From: Streptomyces sp. 11x1
Lineage (GTDB): Bacteria > Actinomycetota > Actinomycetes > Streptomycetales > Streptomycetaceae
Direction of reading: 5' to 3'
Length of the DNA: 64,000 nucleotides
Assembly (NCBI RefSeq): GCF_032598905.1
Contig: NZ_CP122458.1
Coordinates: forward strand, 3,658,001-3,722,000
Position 1 is the stretch's first letter, and every line of letters starts with the position of its first letter. The notes beneath the pieces are model-generated. The model was given only the letters and a program-made list of their open reading frames with translations. It did not search any database and had not been told where the DNA came from. This document shows, in pieces, positions 56,833-64,000 of this stretch. The position numbers and the translations under genes were made by a program.

Positions 56833-59183
56833 GGTCCGCCGTGTTCCGCCAGTGGTACCGGGACCTGGCGATGGGGGTGCGGTTCGCCTTCACCGGAGGC
56901 CGTGAGGGCTGGGTGCGCGCCGCGCTCACCGCGGTGGGCGTCGGCCTCGGGGTGGCGCTGCTGCTGCTCACGGCGGCGGTACCGAACGCGCTGTCGACGC
57001 GGGGGGCCCGGGAGGAGGCCCGGCAGGACCGGGGGATCGGCTACCTGGAGGACAACATCCGGTCCAAGCCGACCGACAGGAGTCTGCTCGTCGCCGACAC
57101 CGACACCGAGTACCGGCACCGTGAGATAAGGGGACGGCTCCTCGAACCGGAGGGCGAGCACGCGCCGCCACCGCCGGGGCTGGACGAGTTCCCCGCGCCG
57201 GGCGAGATGATCGTCTCCCCCGCGCTCGCCGAACTGCTGAAGTCGGACGCCGGGAAACTGCTGCGCGACCGGCTGCCGTACGAGACGGCGGGCACCATCG
57301 GCGAGGCCGGGCTGATCGGCTCGGGGGAACTCGCCTACTACGCCGGCGCCGAGGGGCTCGCCCAGCGGATCGACGGCTCGGTGGTGGCCCGGATCGACCG
57401 GTTCGGGGCGACCGAGCAGCCCGCCGACGAGGAGATGGACCCCATCCTGCTCCTGCTCGTCCTGGTCGTCTTCGTGGTGCTGCTGATGCCGGTGGCCGTC
57501 TTCATCGCGGCGGCCGTACGGTTCGGCGGGGAGCGGCGCGACCGCCGACTGGCGGCACTGCGGCTGGTCGGTTCCGACGGGCGGATGACGCGCCGGATCG
57601 CGGCGGGCGAGGCCCTCGCGGGCGCCGTGCTGGGGCTGGTCTTCGGCACCGGGTTCTTCCTGCTCGGCCGGCAGATCGCCGGCTCGGTCGAGGTGTTCGA
57701 CGTCAGTGTGTTCCCGAGCTACCTCGACCCCTCCCCCGGCCTCGCGCTGCTGGTCGCGTTCGCGGTGCCGGCCGCCGCCGTCCTCGTCACCCTGTTCGCG
57801 CTGCGCGGCGTCGTCATCGAACCGCTCGGGGTGGTCCGTACGGCCAGGCCCGCGCGGCGCAGGCTCTGGTGGCGGCTGCTGCTGCCGCTCGGCGGTCTCG
57901 CGCTGCTCTACCCGATGGTCGGCCAGGGGTCGGAGAACGGGGAGTTCAACGAGTACCTGGTGACCGGCGGTGTCGTCCTGCTCCTCGTCGGCGTCACCGC
58001 GCTGCTGCCGTGGGTCGTCGAGGCGTTCGTCGCCCGGCTGGGCTCCGGCCCTCTCTCCTGGCAACTGGCCGTTCGCAGGCTCCAGTTGAGCAGCGGACCG
58101 GCGGCCCGCATGGTCAACGGCATCGCGGTGGCGGTGGCCGGCGCGATCGCCCTGCAGATGCTGTTCGACGGAGTCGAGGGCAGGTTCACCCAGTCGACCG
58201 GGAAGGACACCGCACGGACCCAACTGGAACTCTCCATGCCGGACGACCTCCCGGTGAGCGCCGTGAGCCAGGAGCTGAAGCGGGCCAAGGGCGCGGAGGC
58301 CGCCGCGGCGCTGTCCGACGCGGAGCTCTCCGCCACCGCCAAGGACCCCGAGGAATGGGTCCGGGTGACCGTCGGCGACTGCGCCGCGCTGCGCGAGCTC
58401 GCAAAGATCTCCTCCTGCCGCGACGGCGACGTCTTCACGCTGGGGGCCTCGGAGGACCCGGTCACGGCGAAGCTCATGACCGCCGGGAACACGCTGTACT
58501 TCGACGCGTCCTACAGCGGAGACGAGCGGGGCGCCGAGATCGCCTGGAAACTGCCGGACGCGTTGCGGAAGGTGTCCGCCCGCGCCGACACGCTGCGGCC
58601 CGGGACGGGGGGGCTGCTGGCCACTCCCAGCGCCCTGCCCGCCAAGGCGGAGGACCAGCTCTCCACCACCGTCTACGTACGGGCGGATCCCCGGGTTCCG
58701 GACGCCCTCGACGAGGTGCGCAACGCCGCCGTCGCCATCGATCCGCTCATCCGGACCTGGGAGTGGGAGTCGACCACACGGGCCGACGAGTTCACGGACA
58801 TCCGCACCGGTCTGCTGGTCGGCGCGTCCGCCGTACTGGTCCTCATCGGCGCGAGCCTCCTCGTCTCCCAGCTGGAGCAGCTGCGTGAACGCCGGAAGCT
58901 GCTGTCGGCGCTGGTCGCCTTCGGTACCCGGCGCCGCACGCTCGGCCTGTCCGTGCTGTGGCAGACCGCCGTCCCGATCACGTTGGGCCTGGCCCTCGCC
59001 ATGACGGTCGGGGTGACCCTGGGCGCGGTCCTGCTGCGGATGACGAACGTGGAGGTGTCCGTCGGCTGGTCCGGGGTGCTGTCCATGACCGGCATCGGGG
59101 CGGGCGTCGTCGTCCTGGTCACGGCGCTGAGCATGCCGCCGCTGATGCGGATGATGCGTCCGGAGGGGCTGCGGACGGAGTAG
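56829..59183 (+). CDS. FtsX-type ABC transporter permease
   Basis: 784 residues from ATG 56829. The first helix is at about 30-50 (AALTAVGVGLGVALLLLTAAVP), then a long extracytoplasmic domain and FtsX/MacB-type helices (MDPILLLLVLVVFVVLLMPVAVFIAAAVRFGGERRDRRLAALRLVG; the RRLAALRLVG segment is the FtsX domain signature). A second set of helices at the C-terminus (VGASAVLVLIGASLLVSQLEQL, RKLLSALVAFGTRRRTLGLSVLWQTAVPITLGLALAM) repeats it. It exports an unknown substrate (drug, lipid or peptide), regulated by the PadR gene upstream. Confidence 0.9.
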   Translation: MRSAVFRQWYRDLAMGVRFAFTGGREGWVRAALTAVGVGLGVALLLLTAAVPNALSTRGAREEARQDRGIGYLEDNIRSKPTDRSLLVADTDTEYRHREIRGRLLEPEGEHAPPPPGLDEFPAPGEMIVSPALAELLKSDAGKLLRDRLPYETAGTIGEAGLIGSGELAYYAGAEGLAQRIDGSVVARIDRFGATEQPADEEMDPILLLLVLVVFVVLLMPVAVFIAAAVRFGGERRDRRLAALRLVGSDGRMTRRIAAGEALAGAVLGLVFGTGFFLLGRQIAGSVEVFDVSVFPSYLDPSPGLALLVAFAVPAAAVLVTLFALRGVVIEPLGVVRTARPARRRLWWRLLLPLGGLALLYPMVGQGSENGEFNEYLVTGGVVLLLVGVTALLPWVVEAFVARLGSGPLSWQLAVRRLQLSSGPAARMVNGIAVAVAGAIALQMLFDGVEGRFTQSTGKDTARTQLELSMPDDLPVSAVSQELKRAKGAEAAAALSDAELSATAKDPEEWVRVTVGDCAALRELAKISSCRDGDVFTLGASEDPVTAKLMTAGNTLYFDASYSGDERGAEIAWKLPDALRKVSARADTLRPGTGGLLATPSALPAKAEDQLSTTVYVRADPRVPDALDEVRNAAVAIDPLIRTWEWESTTRADEFTDIRTGLLVGASAVLVLIGASLLVSQLEQLRERRKLLSALVAFGTRRRTLGLSVLWQTAVPITLGLALAMTVGVTLGAVLLRMTNVEVSVGWSGVLSMTGIGAGVVVLVTALSMPPLMRMMRPEGLRTE

Positions 59184-59267
59184 ACGGGTGCCGCGGCGGC
59201 CCCGCGGCGCCGTCACACTGGACCCCGCCAGCCGCTCGCCCGGCAGTGAGGACGAAGTGAGGACGCC

Positions 59268-59801
59268 ATGTCGCTCGACACCCTGAGGTCCCTGATCCCG
59301 GACTACGCCAAGGATCTCCGCCGGAACCTCGACGCGGTGCTCGGTGAGTCCGGGCTGTCGGCACAGCGGTTGTGGGGGACGGTGCTGGCCACGGCGATCG
59401 CCTCGCGCTCGCCGGTCGTGCTGCGCGAGCTGGCGCCGGAGGCGAGGGCGCGGCTGTCGCCGCAGGCGTACACGGCGGCGAAGTCCGCGGCCGCGGCGAT
59501 GGCGTTGAGCAACGTCTTCTTCCGTACGCGGCATCTGCTCTCCGACCACGAGTACGGGGCGCTGCGCACGGGGCTGCGGATGAATGTCATCGGCGACCCC
59601 GGGGTGGACAAGGTCGACTACGAGTTGTGGGCGCTGGCCGTGTCCGCGATCAACGGGTGCGGGGCGTGTCTGGACTCGCACGAGCGGGTGCTGCGGGGGG
59701 CCGGCGTCAGCCGGGAGACCGTGCAGGAGGCGTTCCGGGTCGCGTCGGTGGTGCAGGCGGTGGGGGTCACGGTGGAGGCGGAGTCGATTCTCTGCGAGTA
59801 G
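59268..59801 (+). CDS. ahpD: Alkyl hydroperoxide reductase AhpD
   Basis: 177 residues. The CxxC thiol pair is Cys131-Cys134 in [11 protein letters not shown] with His138, the AhpD/CMD catalytic signature. The N-terminal half matches the streptomycete AhpD start ([23 protein letters not shown]). AhpD reduces AhpC in peroxide detoxification using lipoyl-linked electrons. AhpC and OxyR genes are not adjacent in this window, so either they lie just beyond or this is a free-standing copy. Confidence 0.92.
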   Translation: MSLDTLRSLIPDYAKDLRRNLDAVLGESGLSAQRLWGTVLATAIASRSPVVLRELAPEARARLSPQAYTAAKSAAAAMALSNVFFRTRHLLSDHEYGALRTGLRMNVIGDPGVDKVDYELWALAVSAINGCGACLDSHERVLRGAGVSRETVQEAFRVASVVQAVGVTVEAESILCE

Positions 59802-59859
59802 GGCGCGGGATTCTCTCCGAGCAGGTCGGCGGGAGCGGGGTGGCCTGGAATCGCCTACG

Positions 59860-59929
59860 AGCTCGGGGGGCGGGGTCGTGGGGCGGCCGCGGGTCGGATG
59901 TGGTTGATCGCGCAGTTCCCCGCGCCCCT
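59860..59929 (+). repeat. Half copy of the palindromic intergenic element
   Basis: AGCTCGGGGG at 59860 and the core CGCAGTTCCCCGCGCCCC at 59911, with CGCGCAG 49 bases after AGCTCGGG. A GAAGGAGCCTGCGGCCCTTC piece follows, resembling the loop of the 40260 palindrome. Confidence 0.65.
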
Positions 59930-59995
59930 GAAGGAGCCTGCGGCCCTTCACAAATGCGGTCGCGCGCGCACTCGCCTCCTTGGGAAGCTCGCCCC

Positions 59996-60778
59996 ATGGC
60001 CTCCTCCCCCTTCCCCCGTACCTTCGAGAGCCTCGTCGCCGAGGACGATGCCGTGCCCACCGACGGGTGGGACTTCTCCTGGTTCGAGGGGCGGGCCACC
60101 GAGGCCCGGCCCTCGTGGGGGTACGCGCGCGGGATGGCCGAGCGGCTCGGGCGGGCCTCGGCGGCGCTGGACATCCAGACCGGGGGCGGTGAAGTGCTCG
60201 GTTCCGCTCCCCGGTTTCCGGCGGTGACCGTGGCCACGGAGGGGTGGCCGCCGAACGTCGCGAAGGCGACCGCCCTGCTGCACCCCCGGGGCGCGGTGGT
60301 GGTGGCCGCCGCGGAGGACGCGCCGCTGCCGTTCGCCGACGGGGCGTTCGACCTGGTCACCAGCAGGCACCCGGTGCGGGCGCACTGGTCGGAGATCGCC
60401 CGGGTGCTGCGGCCCGGCGGCACGTACTTCGCGCAGCACGTGGGGCCGGGCAGTGTCTACGAACTCGTCGAGCACTTCACCGGACCGTTGCCCGAGGAGA
60501 ACCGGAACGCCCGCCACCCGGACGGGGAGCGCGCCGGCGCGGAGGCGGCCGGCCTGGAGATCGTGGATCTGCGGGCCGAGCGGCTGCGGATGGAGTTCTT
60601 CGACATCGGGGCGGTCGTGCACTTCCTCAAGAAGGTCGTCTGGATGGTCCCCGGCTTCACCGTCGAGGCGTATCTCCCGCAGCTCCGTGCCCTGCACGAG
60701 CGGATCGAGGCCGAGGGCCCGTTCGTGGCGCACAGCGCCCGCCATCTGTTCGAGGCCCGCAGGCCGTCGGCCGGCTGA
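59996..60778 (+). CDS. Class I SAM-dependent methyltransferase
   Basis: 260 residues from ATG 59996; the longer open frame upstream is not protein-like. The SAM-binding motif I is visible as SAALDIQTGGGEVLG, motif II-like VVAAAEDAPLPFADGAFDLVTSRHPVRAHWSEIARVLRPGGTYFAQHVG. This is the small-molecule methyltransferase (Methyltransf_11/25) pattern. The C-terminal part (VVHFLKKVVWMVPGFTVEAYLPQLRALHERI) matches streptomycete homologues. Substrate unknown. It follows ahpD after a repeat-bearing gap. Confidence 0.82.
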   Translation: MASSPFPRTFESLVAEDDAVPTDGWDFSWFEGRATEARPSWGYARGMAERLGRASAALDIQTGGGEVLGSAPRFPAVTVATEGWPPNVAKATALLHPRGAVVVAAAEDAPLPFADGAFDLVTSRHPVRAHWSEIARVLRPGGTYFAQHVGPGSVYELVEHFTGPLPEENRNARHPDGERAGAEAAGLEIVDLRAERLRMEFFDIGAVVHFLKKVVWMVPGFTVEAYLPQLRALHERIEAEGPFVAHSARHLFEARRPSAG

Positions 60779-61144
60779 GCCGGTGTCCACATCGTTATCG
60801 CCCGCGGCTTGGCTTATCCGGGTCTACTCGCATAGGTTCAGACCAAGGTAATTCGCGTGAGCAAAGCTGCGCGGCACGGCCTCGCGCGGTGGAGGGGGCT
60901 GCGCGAAGCCGTGCGCCCCGCCGTCGGCGTCAAGCGCGCGTTCCGCCCGCGCTCACCCGTACGGGGGCGCGAAGACCCTCCCCCTCGAAAGTCGCACAAG
61001 GGTACCCAAACCCCATATTCCCACTGGGATTCCTTCATTTCCCCTTGGAATCCGCCGGAATTCGGCCATGCTCACCCTCGATCACACCCTGAATGAACGG
61101 CTACGCGCTCACCGTCACGCTGTCGTCCGACTTCGGAGAGTAGT

Positions 61145-61243
61145 TGTGGCACGCCGATGCACGCAGCATCACTCACGAAGGGTTATGGTGGAAACCCCCC
61201 CTCGGGCCGGTCCGTCTCCCCCCCACGGACCGGCCCGTTTTTT
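61145..61243 (+). ncRNA. Candidate small RNA ending in a U-tract terminator
   Basis: Upstream of a perfect Rho-independent terminator there is no protein gene that would end here. The stretch holds a GGGTT/AACCC stem (about 61179-61194) and two runs of seven or more C, one after that stem and one in the terminator loop. C-rich loops are a hallmark of the actinobacterial 6C RNA; a full match to that family could not be shown. Transcript limits are guesses. It could instead be an attenuator leader of the downstream isoprenyl transferase gene. Confidence 0.4.
61203..61243 (+). terminator. Rho-independent terminator with T-run
   Basis: CGGGCCGGTCCGT (61203-61215), loop CTCCCCCCC, ACGGACCGGCCCG (61225-61237), then TTTTTT (61238-61243). 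A perfect 13-bp stem with a real U-tract, unlike other hairpins in this window. It reads on the plus strand. Confidence 0.9.
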
Positions 61244-61389
61244 CTGCCCGGAAGGCGGCCCTCCGACGAGGCCGCCGCCGGGGCCCGGAGGGCGTCCGAC
61301 CCCGCGCACCCCTTGGCGTAGTTGGCCTCCAGCCCCGGTAGGCTCTGCCAACCTAGGGGACTGCCACCGCACCGGAGGGGCTGGAAGAC

Positions 61390-62163
61390 GTGAACCTGCG
61401 CGACACACTGCGCGGCCTGTTGGTCAAGGTCTACGCACGCAGGGTCGAGGGCCACCTGGACCACGCCCAGGTGCCCGAGCACATCGGCGTCATCGTGGAC
61501 GGCAGCCGCCGCTGGGCGAAGGCCGCGGGCTCCACCACGGTGCAGGGCCACCAGGCCGGAGCGAACAAGATCGAGGAGTTCCTCGGCTGGTGCACCGAGA
61601 CGGACGTGAAGGTCGTCACTCTCTGGCTGCTCTCCACCGACAACTTCAACCGCCCGAAGGAAGAGCTCGTCCCGCTGCTCGGGATCATCGAGGACACCGT
61701 CCGCTCCCTCGCCGCCGACGGTCGCTGGCGCGTGCATCATGTCGGCGCGCTGGACCTGCTCTCCCCCGGGATGCAGCGCGCGCTCAAGGAGGCCGAGGAG
61801 TCCACTGCGGACATCGACGGAATACTGGTCAACGTGGCCATCGGGTACGGCGGACGTCAGGAGATCGCCGACGCCGTCCGGTCGATGATCCAGGACGCGC
61901 AGGAGCGCGGCACCTCGATGGAGGAACTCGCCGAGAACGTCTCCGTGGACCTGATCGGCAGTCATCTCTACACCGTCGACCAGCCCGACCCGGATCTGGT
62001 GATCCGCACGAGCGGCGAGCAGCGGCTGTCCGGATTCATGCTCTGGCAGACCGCGCACTCCGAGTACTACTTCTGCGACGTCTTCTGGCCGGCCTTCCGC
62101 AAGGTGGACTTCCTGCGCGCACTCCGCGACTACGCTGCGCGACACCGCCGTTACGGAGGCTGA
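61390..62163 (+). CDS. uppS: Isoprenyl (polyprenyl diphosphate) transferase, cis type
   Basis: 257 residues from GTG 61390. Cis-prenyltransferase signature: EHIGVIVDGSRRWAKAAG with the metal-binding Asp37, then TVQGHQAGANKIEEFLGWC and the C-terminal RTSGEQRLSGFMLWQTAHSEYYF. Actinobacteria often have two or three such enzymes; this could be the undecaprenyl diphosphate synthase or a short-chain Z-farnesyl/decaprenyl enzyme. It supplies the lipid carrier for cell wall synthesis or its precursor. The symbol is by family; chain length is not known. Confidence 0.9.
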   Translation: MNLRDTLRGLLVKVYARRVEGHLDHAQVPEHIGVIVDGSRRWAKAAGSTTVQGHQAGANKIEEFLGWCTETDVKVVTLWLLSTDNFNRPKEELVPLLGIIEDTVRSLAADGRWRVHHVGALDLLSPGMQRALKEAEESTADIDGILVNVAIGYGGRQEIADAVRSMIQDAQERGTSMEELAENVSVDLIGSHLYTVDQPDPDLVIRTSGEQRLSGFMLWQTAHSEYYFCDVFWPAFRKVDFLRALRDYAARHRRYGG

Positions 62164-62489
62164 CCTTCCGCGATACGCGTGAGGTGCGTATCACCCCCAC
62201 CGGGACAGAAGTAACGAGGAGTTCACCGGGCCGCCGTCGTACCGCTTGGCATGGCAGCGCACGTTCGAGGGCATAAGCCAGTCAGGTCGACGCCCGAACC
62301 ACGGGTGTCGGATCTCAGCGGGCGGCTCGGGGCCGTCCGCCCGGGAGGCCCTTTGCACCAGCCCGATCGTGCGGTCACAGCACGGACGAAGCAGCGGAGG
62401 GCCGGTCACCGGCCCGTGCAACGGCGCCGACGACCGGCCCAGTTCGAACCCGTCGCTCCCCGACCTCATCCGAGGGGGTACGTCCTTCC
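62164..62489. other. 326-base gap before the PhoH gene
   Basis: An 81-codon frame (ATG 62251 to stop 62496) is Arg/Pro-rich and overlaps the PhoH start by seven bases; no family is seen, so it is not called. Otherwise only GC-rich sequence with a GGGCCGGTCACCGGCCC palindrome near 62398-62414 (possible hairpin). Confidence 0.35.
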
Positions 62490-63815
62490 GTGGTGACCAG
62501 CACAAAGCGCCGCATGCCAGACCGGCGCACCTACGTTCTCGACACCAGCGTCCTGCTGGCCGACCCGAATGCTTTGAGCCGCTTCGACGAGCACGAAGTC
62601 GTGCTGCCGATCGTGGTGGTCACGGAGCTGGAGGCGAAGCGGCACCATCCCGAACTCGGCTACTTCGCCCGGCAGGCCCTGCGCCTGCTCGACGAGTTCC
62701 GGGTCCGGTACGGCCGCCTCGACGCCCCCATCCCGATCGGGGACCTCGGCGGCACCGTACGGGTCGAGCTCAATCACTCGGATCCCAGCGTGCTGCCGAG
62801 CGGCTACCGCCTGGGGGACAACGACTCCCGGATCCTCGCGGTCGCCCGCAATCTGCAGGCCGAGGGCTTCGACGTCACCGTCGTGTCGAAGGACCTCCCG
62901 CTCAGGATCAAGGCGTCCTCCGTGGGCCTCCTCGCCGAGGAGTACCGCGCGGAGTTGGCCATCACGGACGCCTCCGGCTGGACCGGGATGTCCGAGCTGA
63001 CGCTGCCGGGCGAACAGGTCGACATCCTCTTCGAGGAAGGGTCGATCTACGTCCCCGAGGCGAGCACGCTGCCCGTCCACACCGGCCTGACGATCCAGTC
63101 GGAGCGCGGCAAGGCGCTCGGCCGCGTCACGCCCGACGGCAACATCCGTCTGGTGCGCGGCGACCGGGAGGCGTTCGGCATCAAGGGGCGCAGCGCCGAG
63201 CAGCGCATCGCGCTGGATCTGCTGCTCGACCCGGACGTGGGCATCCTGTCGATGGGCGGCCGGGCCGGCACCGGCAAGTCGGCGCTCGCGCTGTGCGCGG
63301 GTCTGGAGGCCGTGCTCGAACGGCGCCAGCACCAGAAGGTGATGGTCTTCCGGCCGCTGTACGCGGTGGGCGGGCAGGAACTCGGCTATCTGCCCGGTTC
63401 CGAGTCCGAGAAGATGAGCCCCTGGGCGCAGGCGGTCTTCGACACGCTGTCCGCGGTCACCAGCCGCGAGGTCATCGAGGAGGTCACCGCGCGCGGCATG
63501 CTGGAGGTCCTGCCGCTGACGCACATCCGCGGCCGTTCCCTGCACGACGCGTTCGTGATCGTGGACGAGGCCCAGTCGCTGGAGCGGAACGTCCTGTTGA
63601 CCGTTCTGTCCCGGATCGGTGCGAATTCGCGAGTCGTTCTGACGCATGACGTCGCCCAGCGGGACAACCTGCGGGTCGGTCGGTACGACGGTGTCGTGGC
63701 CGTGGTCGAGAAGCTGAAGGGCCATCCCCTCTTCGCCCACGTCACGTTGACGAGGTCCGAACGGTCCCAGATCGCGGCCCTTGTGACCGAAATGCTGGAG
63801 GACGGCCAGATTTAA
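62490..63815 (+). CDS. PIN-PhoH ATPase (PhoH2/YlaK-like)
   Basis: 441 residues from GTG 62490. An N-terminal PIN-type nuclease domain ([46 protein letters not shown]) is fused to a PhoH ATPase with Walker [14 protein letters not shown] (about residues 254-266) and Walker B IVDEAQS. The fusion is known as PhoH2, reported as an RNA helicase and ribonuclease unwinding and cutting RNA. It follows the isoprenyl transferase, as in S. coelicolor neighbourhoods. The downstream hairpin ends the transcript. Confidence 0.92.
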   Translation: MVTSTKRRMPDRRTYVLDTSVLLADPNALSRFDEHEVVLPIVVVTELEAKRHHPELGYFARQALRLLDEFRVRYGRLDAPIPIGDLGGTVRVELNHSDPSVLPSGYRLGDNDSRILAVARNLQAEGFDVTVVSKDLPLRIKASSVGLLAEEYRAELAITDASGWTGMSELTLPGEQVDILFEEGSIYVPEASTLPVHTGLTIQSERGKALGRVTPDGNIRLVRGDREAFGIKGRSAEQRIALDLLLDPDVGILSMGGRAGTGKSALALCAGLEAVLERRQHQKVMVFRPLYAVGGQELGYLPGSESEKMSPWAQAVFDTLSAVTSREVIEEVTARGMLEVLPLTHIRGRSLHDAFVIVDEAQSLERNVLLTVLSRIGANSRVVLTHDVAQRDNLRVGRYDGVVAVVEKLKGHPLFAHVTLTRSERSQIAALVTEMLEDGQI

Positions 63816-63837
63816 CCCGACTCCCGCACAACCCCGG

Positions 63838-63881
63838 GGCGCCGCCCGGCAAAAGGCTCAGCAGCCTAGCCGGGCGGCGCC
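63838..63881. terminator. Hairpin terminator after the PhoH gene
   Basis: GGCGCCGCCCGGC (63838-63850) and GCCGGGCGGCGCC (63869-63881) form a perfect 13-bp stem with an 18-base loop, 23 bases after the stop. There is no long U-run. Confidence 0.8.
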
Positions 63882-63923
63882 TCGGCGTGTGGGCTTTTCC
63901 TGGAATCTCCGGCGTCAAACGAG

Positions 63924-63939
63924 GTGTGACCTTTCACAC
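63924..63939. promoter_or_regulatory. Palindrome near the right edge
   Basis: GTGTGA-CCTT-TCACAC (63924-63939) is a perfect 6-bp inverted repeat in an AT-richer region that probably holds the promoter of the next gene beyond the window. It resembles a CRP-type half-site pair but the spacer is four instead of six. Confidence 0.35.
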
Positions 63940-64000
63940 TCACCACTGAATTGCCTCCCGGTGTCGGGTTACGGCAGAGTCTCATTCCTGTCAGGCCCCG

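Larger units (their letters stand above)
60779..61389. promoter_or_regulatory. Long gap before the isoprenyl transferase gene
   Basis: 611 bases without a supported protein gene. GCACGGCCTCGCGC (60874-60887) and GCGCGAAGCCGTGC (60901-60914) form an inverted repeat with one mismatch. A 79-codon frame from GTG 60857 was not called. A possible small RNA (61145-61243) precedes a classic U-tract terminator. A TAGGCT hexamer near 61350 may be the -10 of the isoprenyl transferase promoter. Confidence 0.4.

Noticed and set aside
60857..61096. A 79-codon frame starting GTG before the small RNA candidate
   Set aside because: Arg/Pro-rich, no ribosome binding site of note, overlaps an inverted repeat, no recognisable family.
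62251..62496. An 81-codon frame just before and overlapping the PhoH gene
   Set aside because: Basic low-complexity composition and no known family; possible but not supportable.

Overview
The window looks like the chromosomal core of a Streptomyces or close relative. GC content is very high, codon third positions are almost all G or C, GTG and TTG starts are common, and it carries marker genes such as a bldK-type oligopeptide importer, a WhiB-like regulator, GlpX, polyphosphate glucokinase and SpoIIE/RsbW signalling proteins. From memory of S. coelicolor, gene order matches the SCO5116 to about SCO5040 stretch read backwards. No rRNA, tRNA, CRISPR array or intact transposon was seen.

Layout. 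1-277: start of a HAD phosphatase running off the edge. 493-6754 (minus): five-gene oligopeptide ABC importer (bldKA-E type), behind typA/bipA (7239-9146) and a second oligopeptide-binding lipoprotein (9402-11750). 11927-12247: large inverted-repeat element. 12362-16260 (plus): small coiled-coil protein, then a succinate dehydrogenase membrane/flavoprotein/iron-sulfur operon. 16366-26921: a membrane-anchored hypothetical, a PAS/GAF/SpoIIE phosphatase-kinase, an RsbW-like kinase, a Nudix hydrolase, a SPOR-like small protein, a GntR/UTRA regulator, a DUF4190-type membrane protein, a threonine-synthase-like enzyme and a small membrane protein.

27223-35233 is the most interesting accessory block: an FxS-type peptide-modification locus with a 56-residue precursor (FxsA), a TIR-like protein (FxsC), a 1323-residue ParA-like/TIR/NB-ARC/TPR protein (FxsT), a radical SAM/SPASM cyclophane maturase (FxsB) and an overlapping HExxH peptide hydroxylase-type protein. 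All lie on the plus strand and end at a strong hairpin shared with convergent ychF.

35509-42817: ychF, a DUF6542-like membrane protein, a six-copy 109-bp tandem repeat, ppgK, ispH, a second large inverted-repeat element in the ispH/xseA divergent promoter region, xseA-xseB, and a nitroreductase behind three 21-bp repeats. 42916-50232: DUF4245 protein, glpX, WhiB-like protein, DUF1707 protein, class I and class II fumarases, DUF402 protein. 50576-64000: a second GAF/SpoIIE/RsbW protein behind a sigma-B-like promoter, a bifunctional penicillin-binding protein, a PadR regulator coupled to an ABC exporter, AhpD, a methyltransferase, a possible small RNA with a U-tract terminator, an isoprenyl transferase and a PIN-PhoH ATPase.

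Functionally the window mixes central carbon metabolism (succinate dehydrogenase, two fumarases, GlpX, PpgK), peptide uptake linked to development, stress-sigma signalling, cell-wall synthesis and one RiPP-like locus. A dispersed intergenic repeat (core CGCAGTTCCCCGCGCCCC) recurs throughout, as single copies, half elements, large palindromes and within the 109-bp tandem array.
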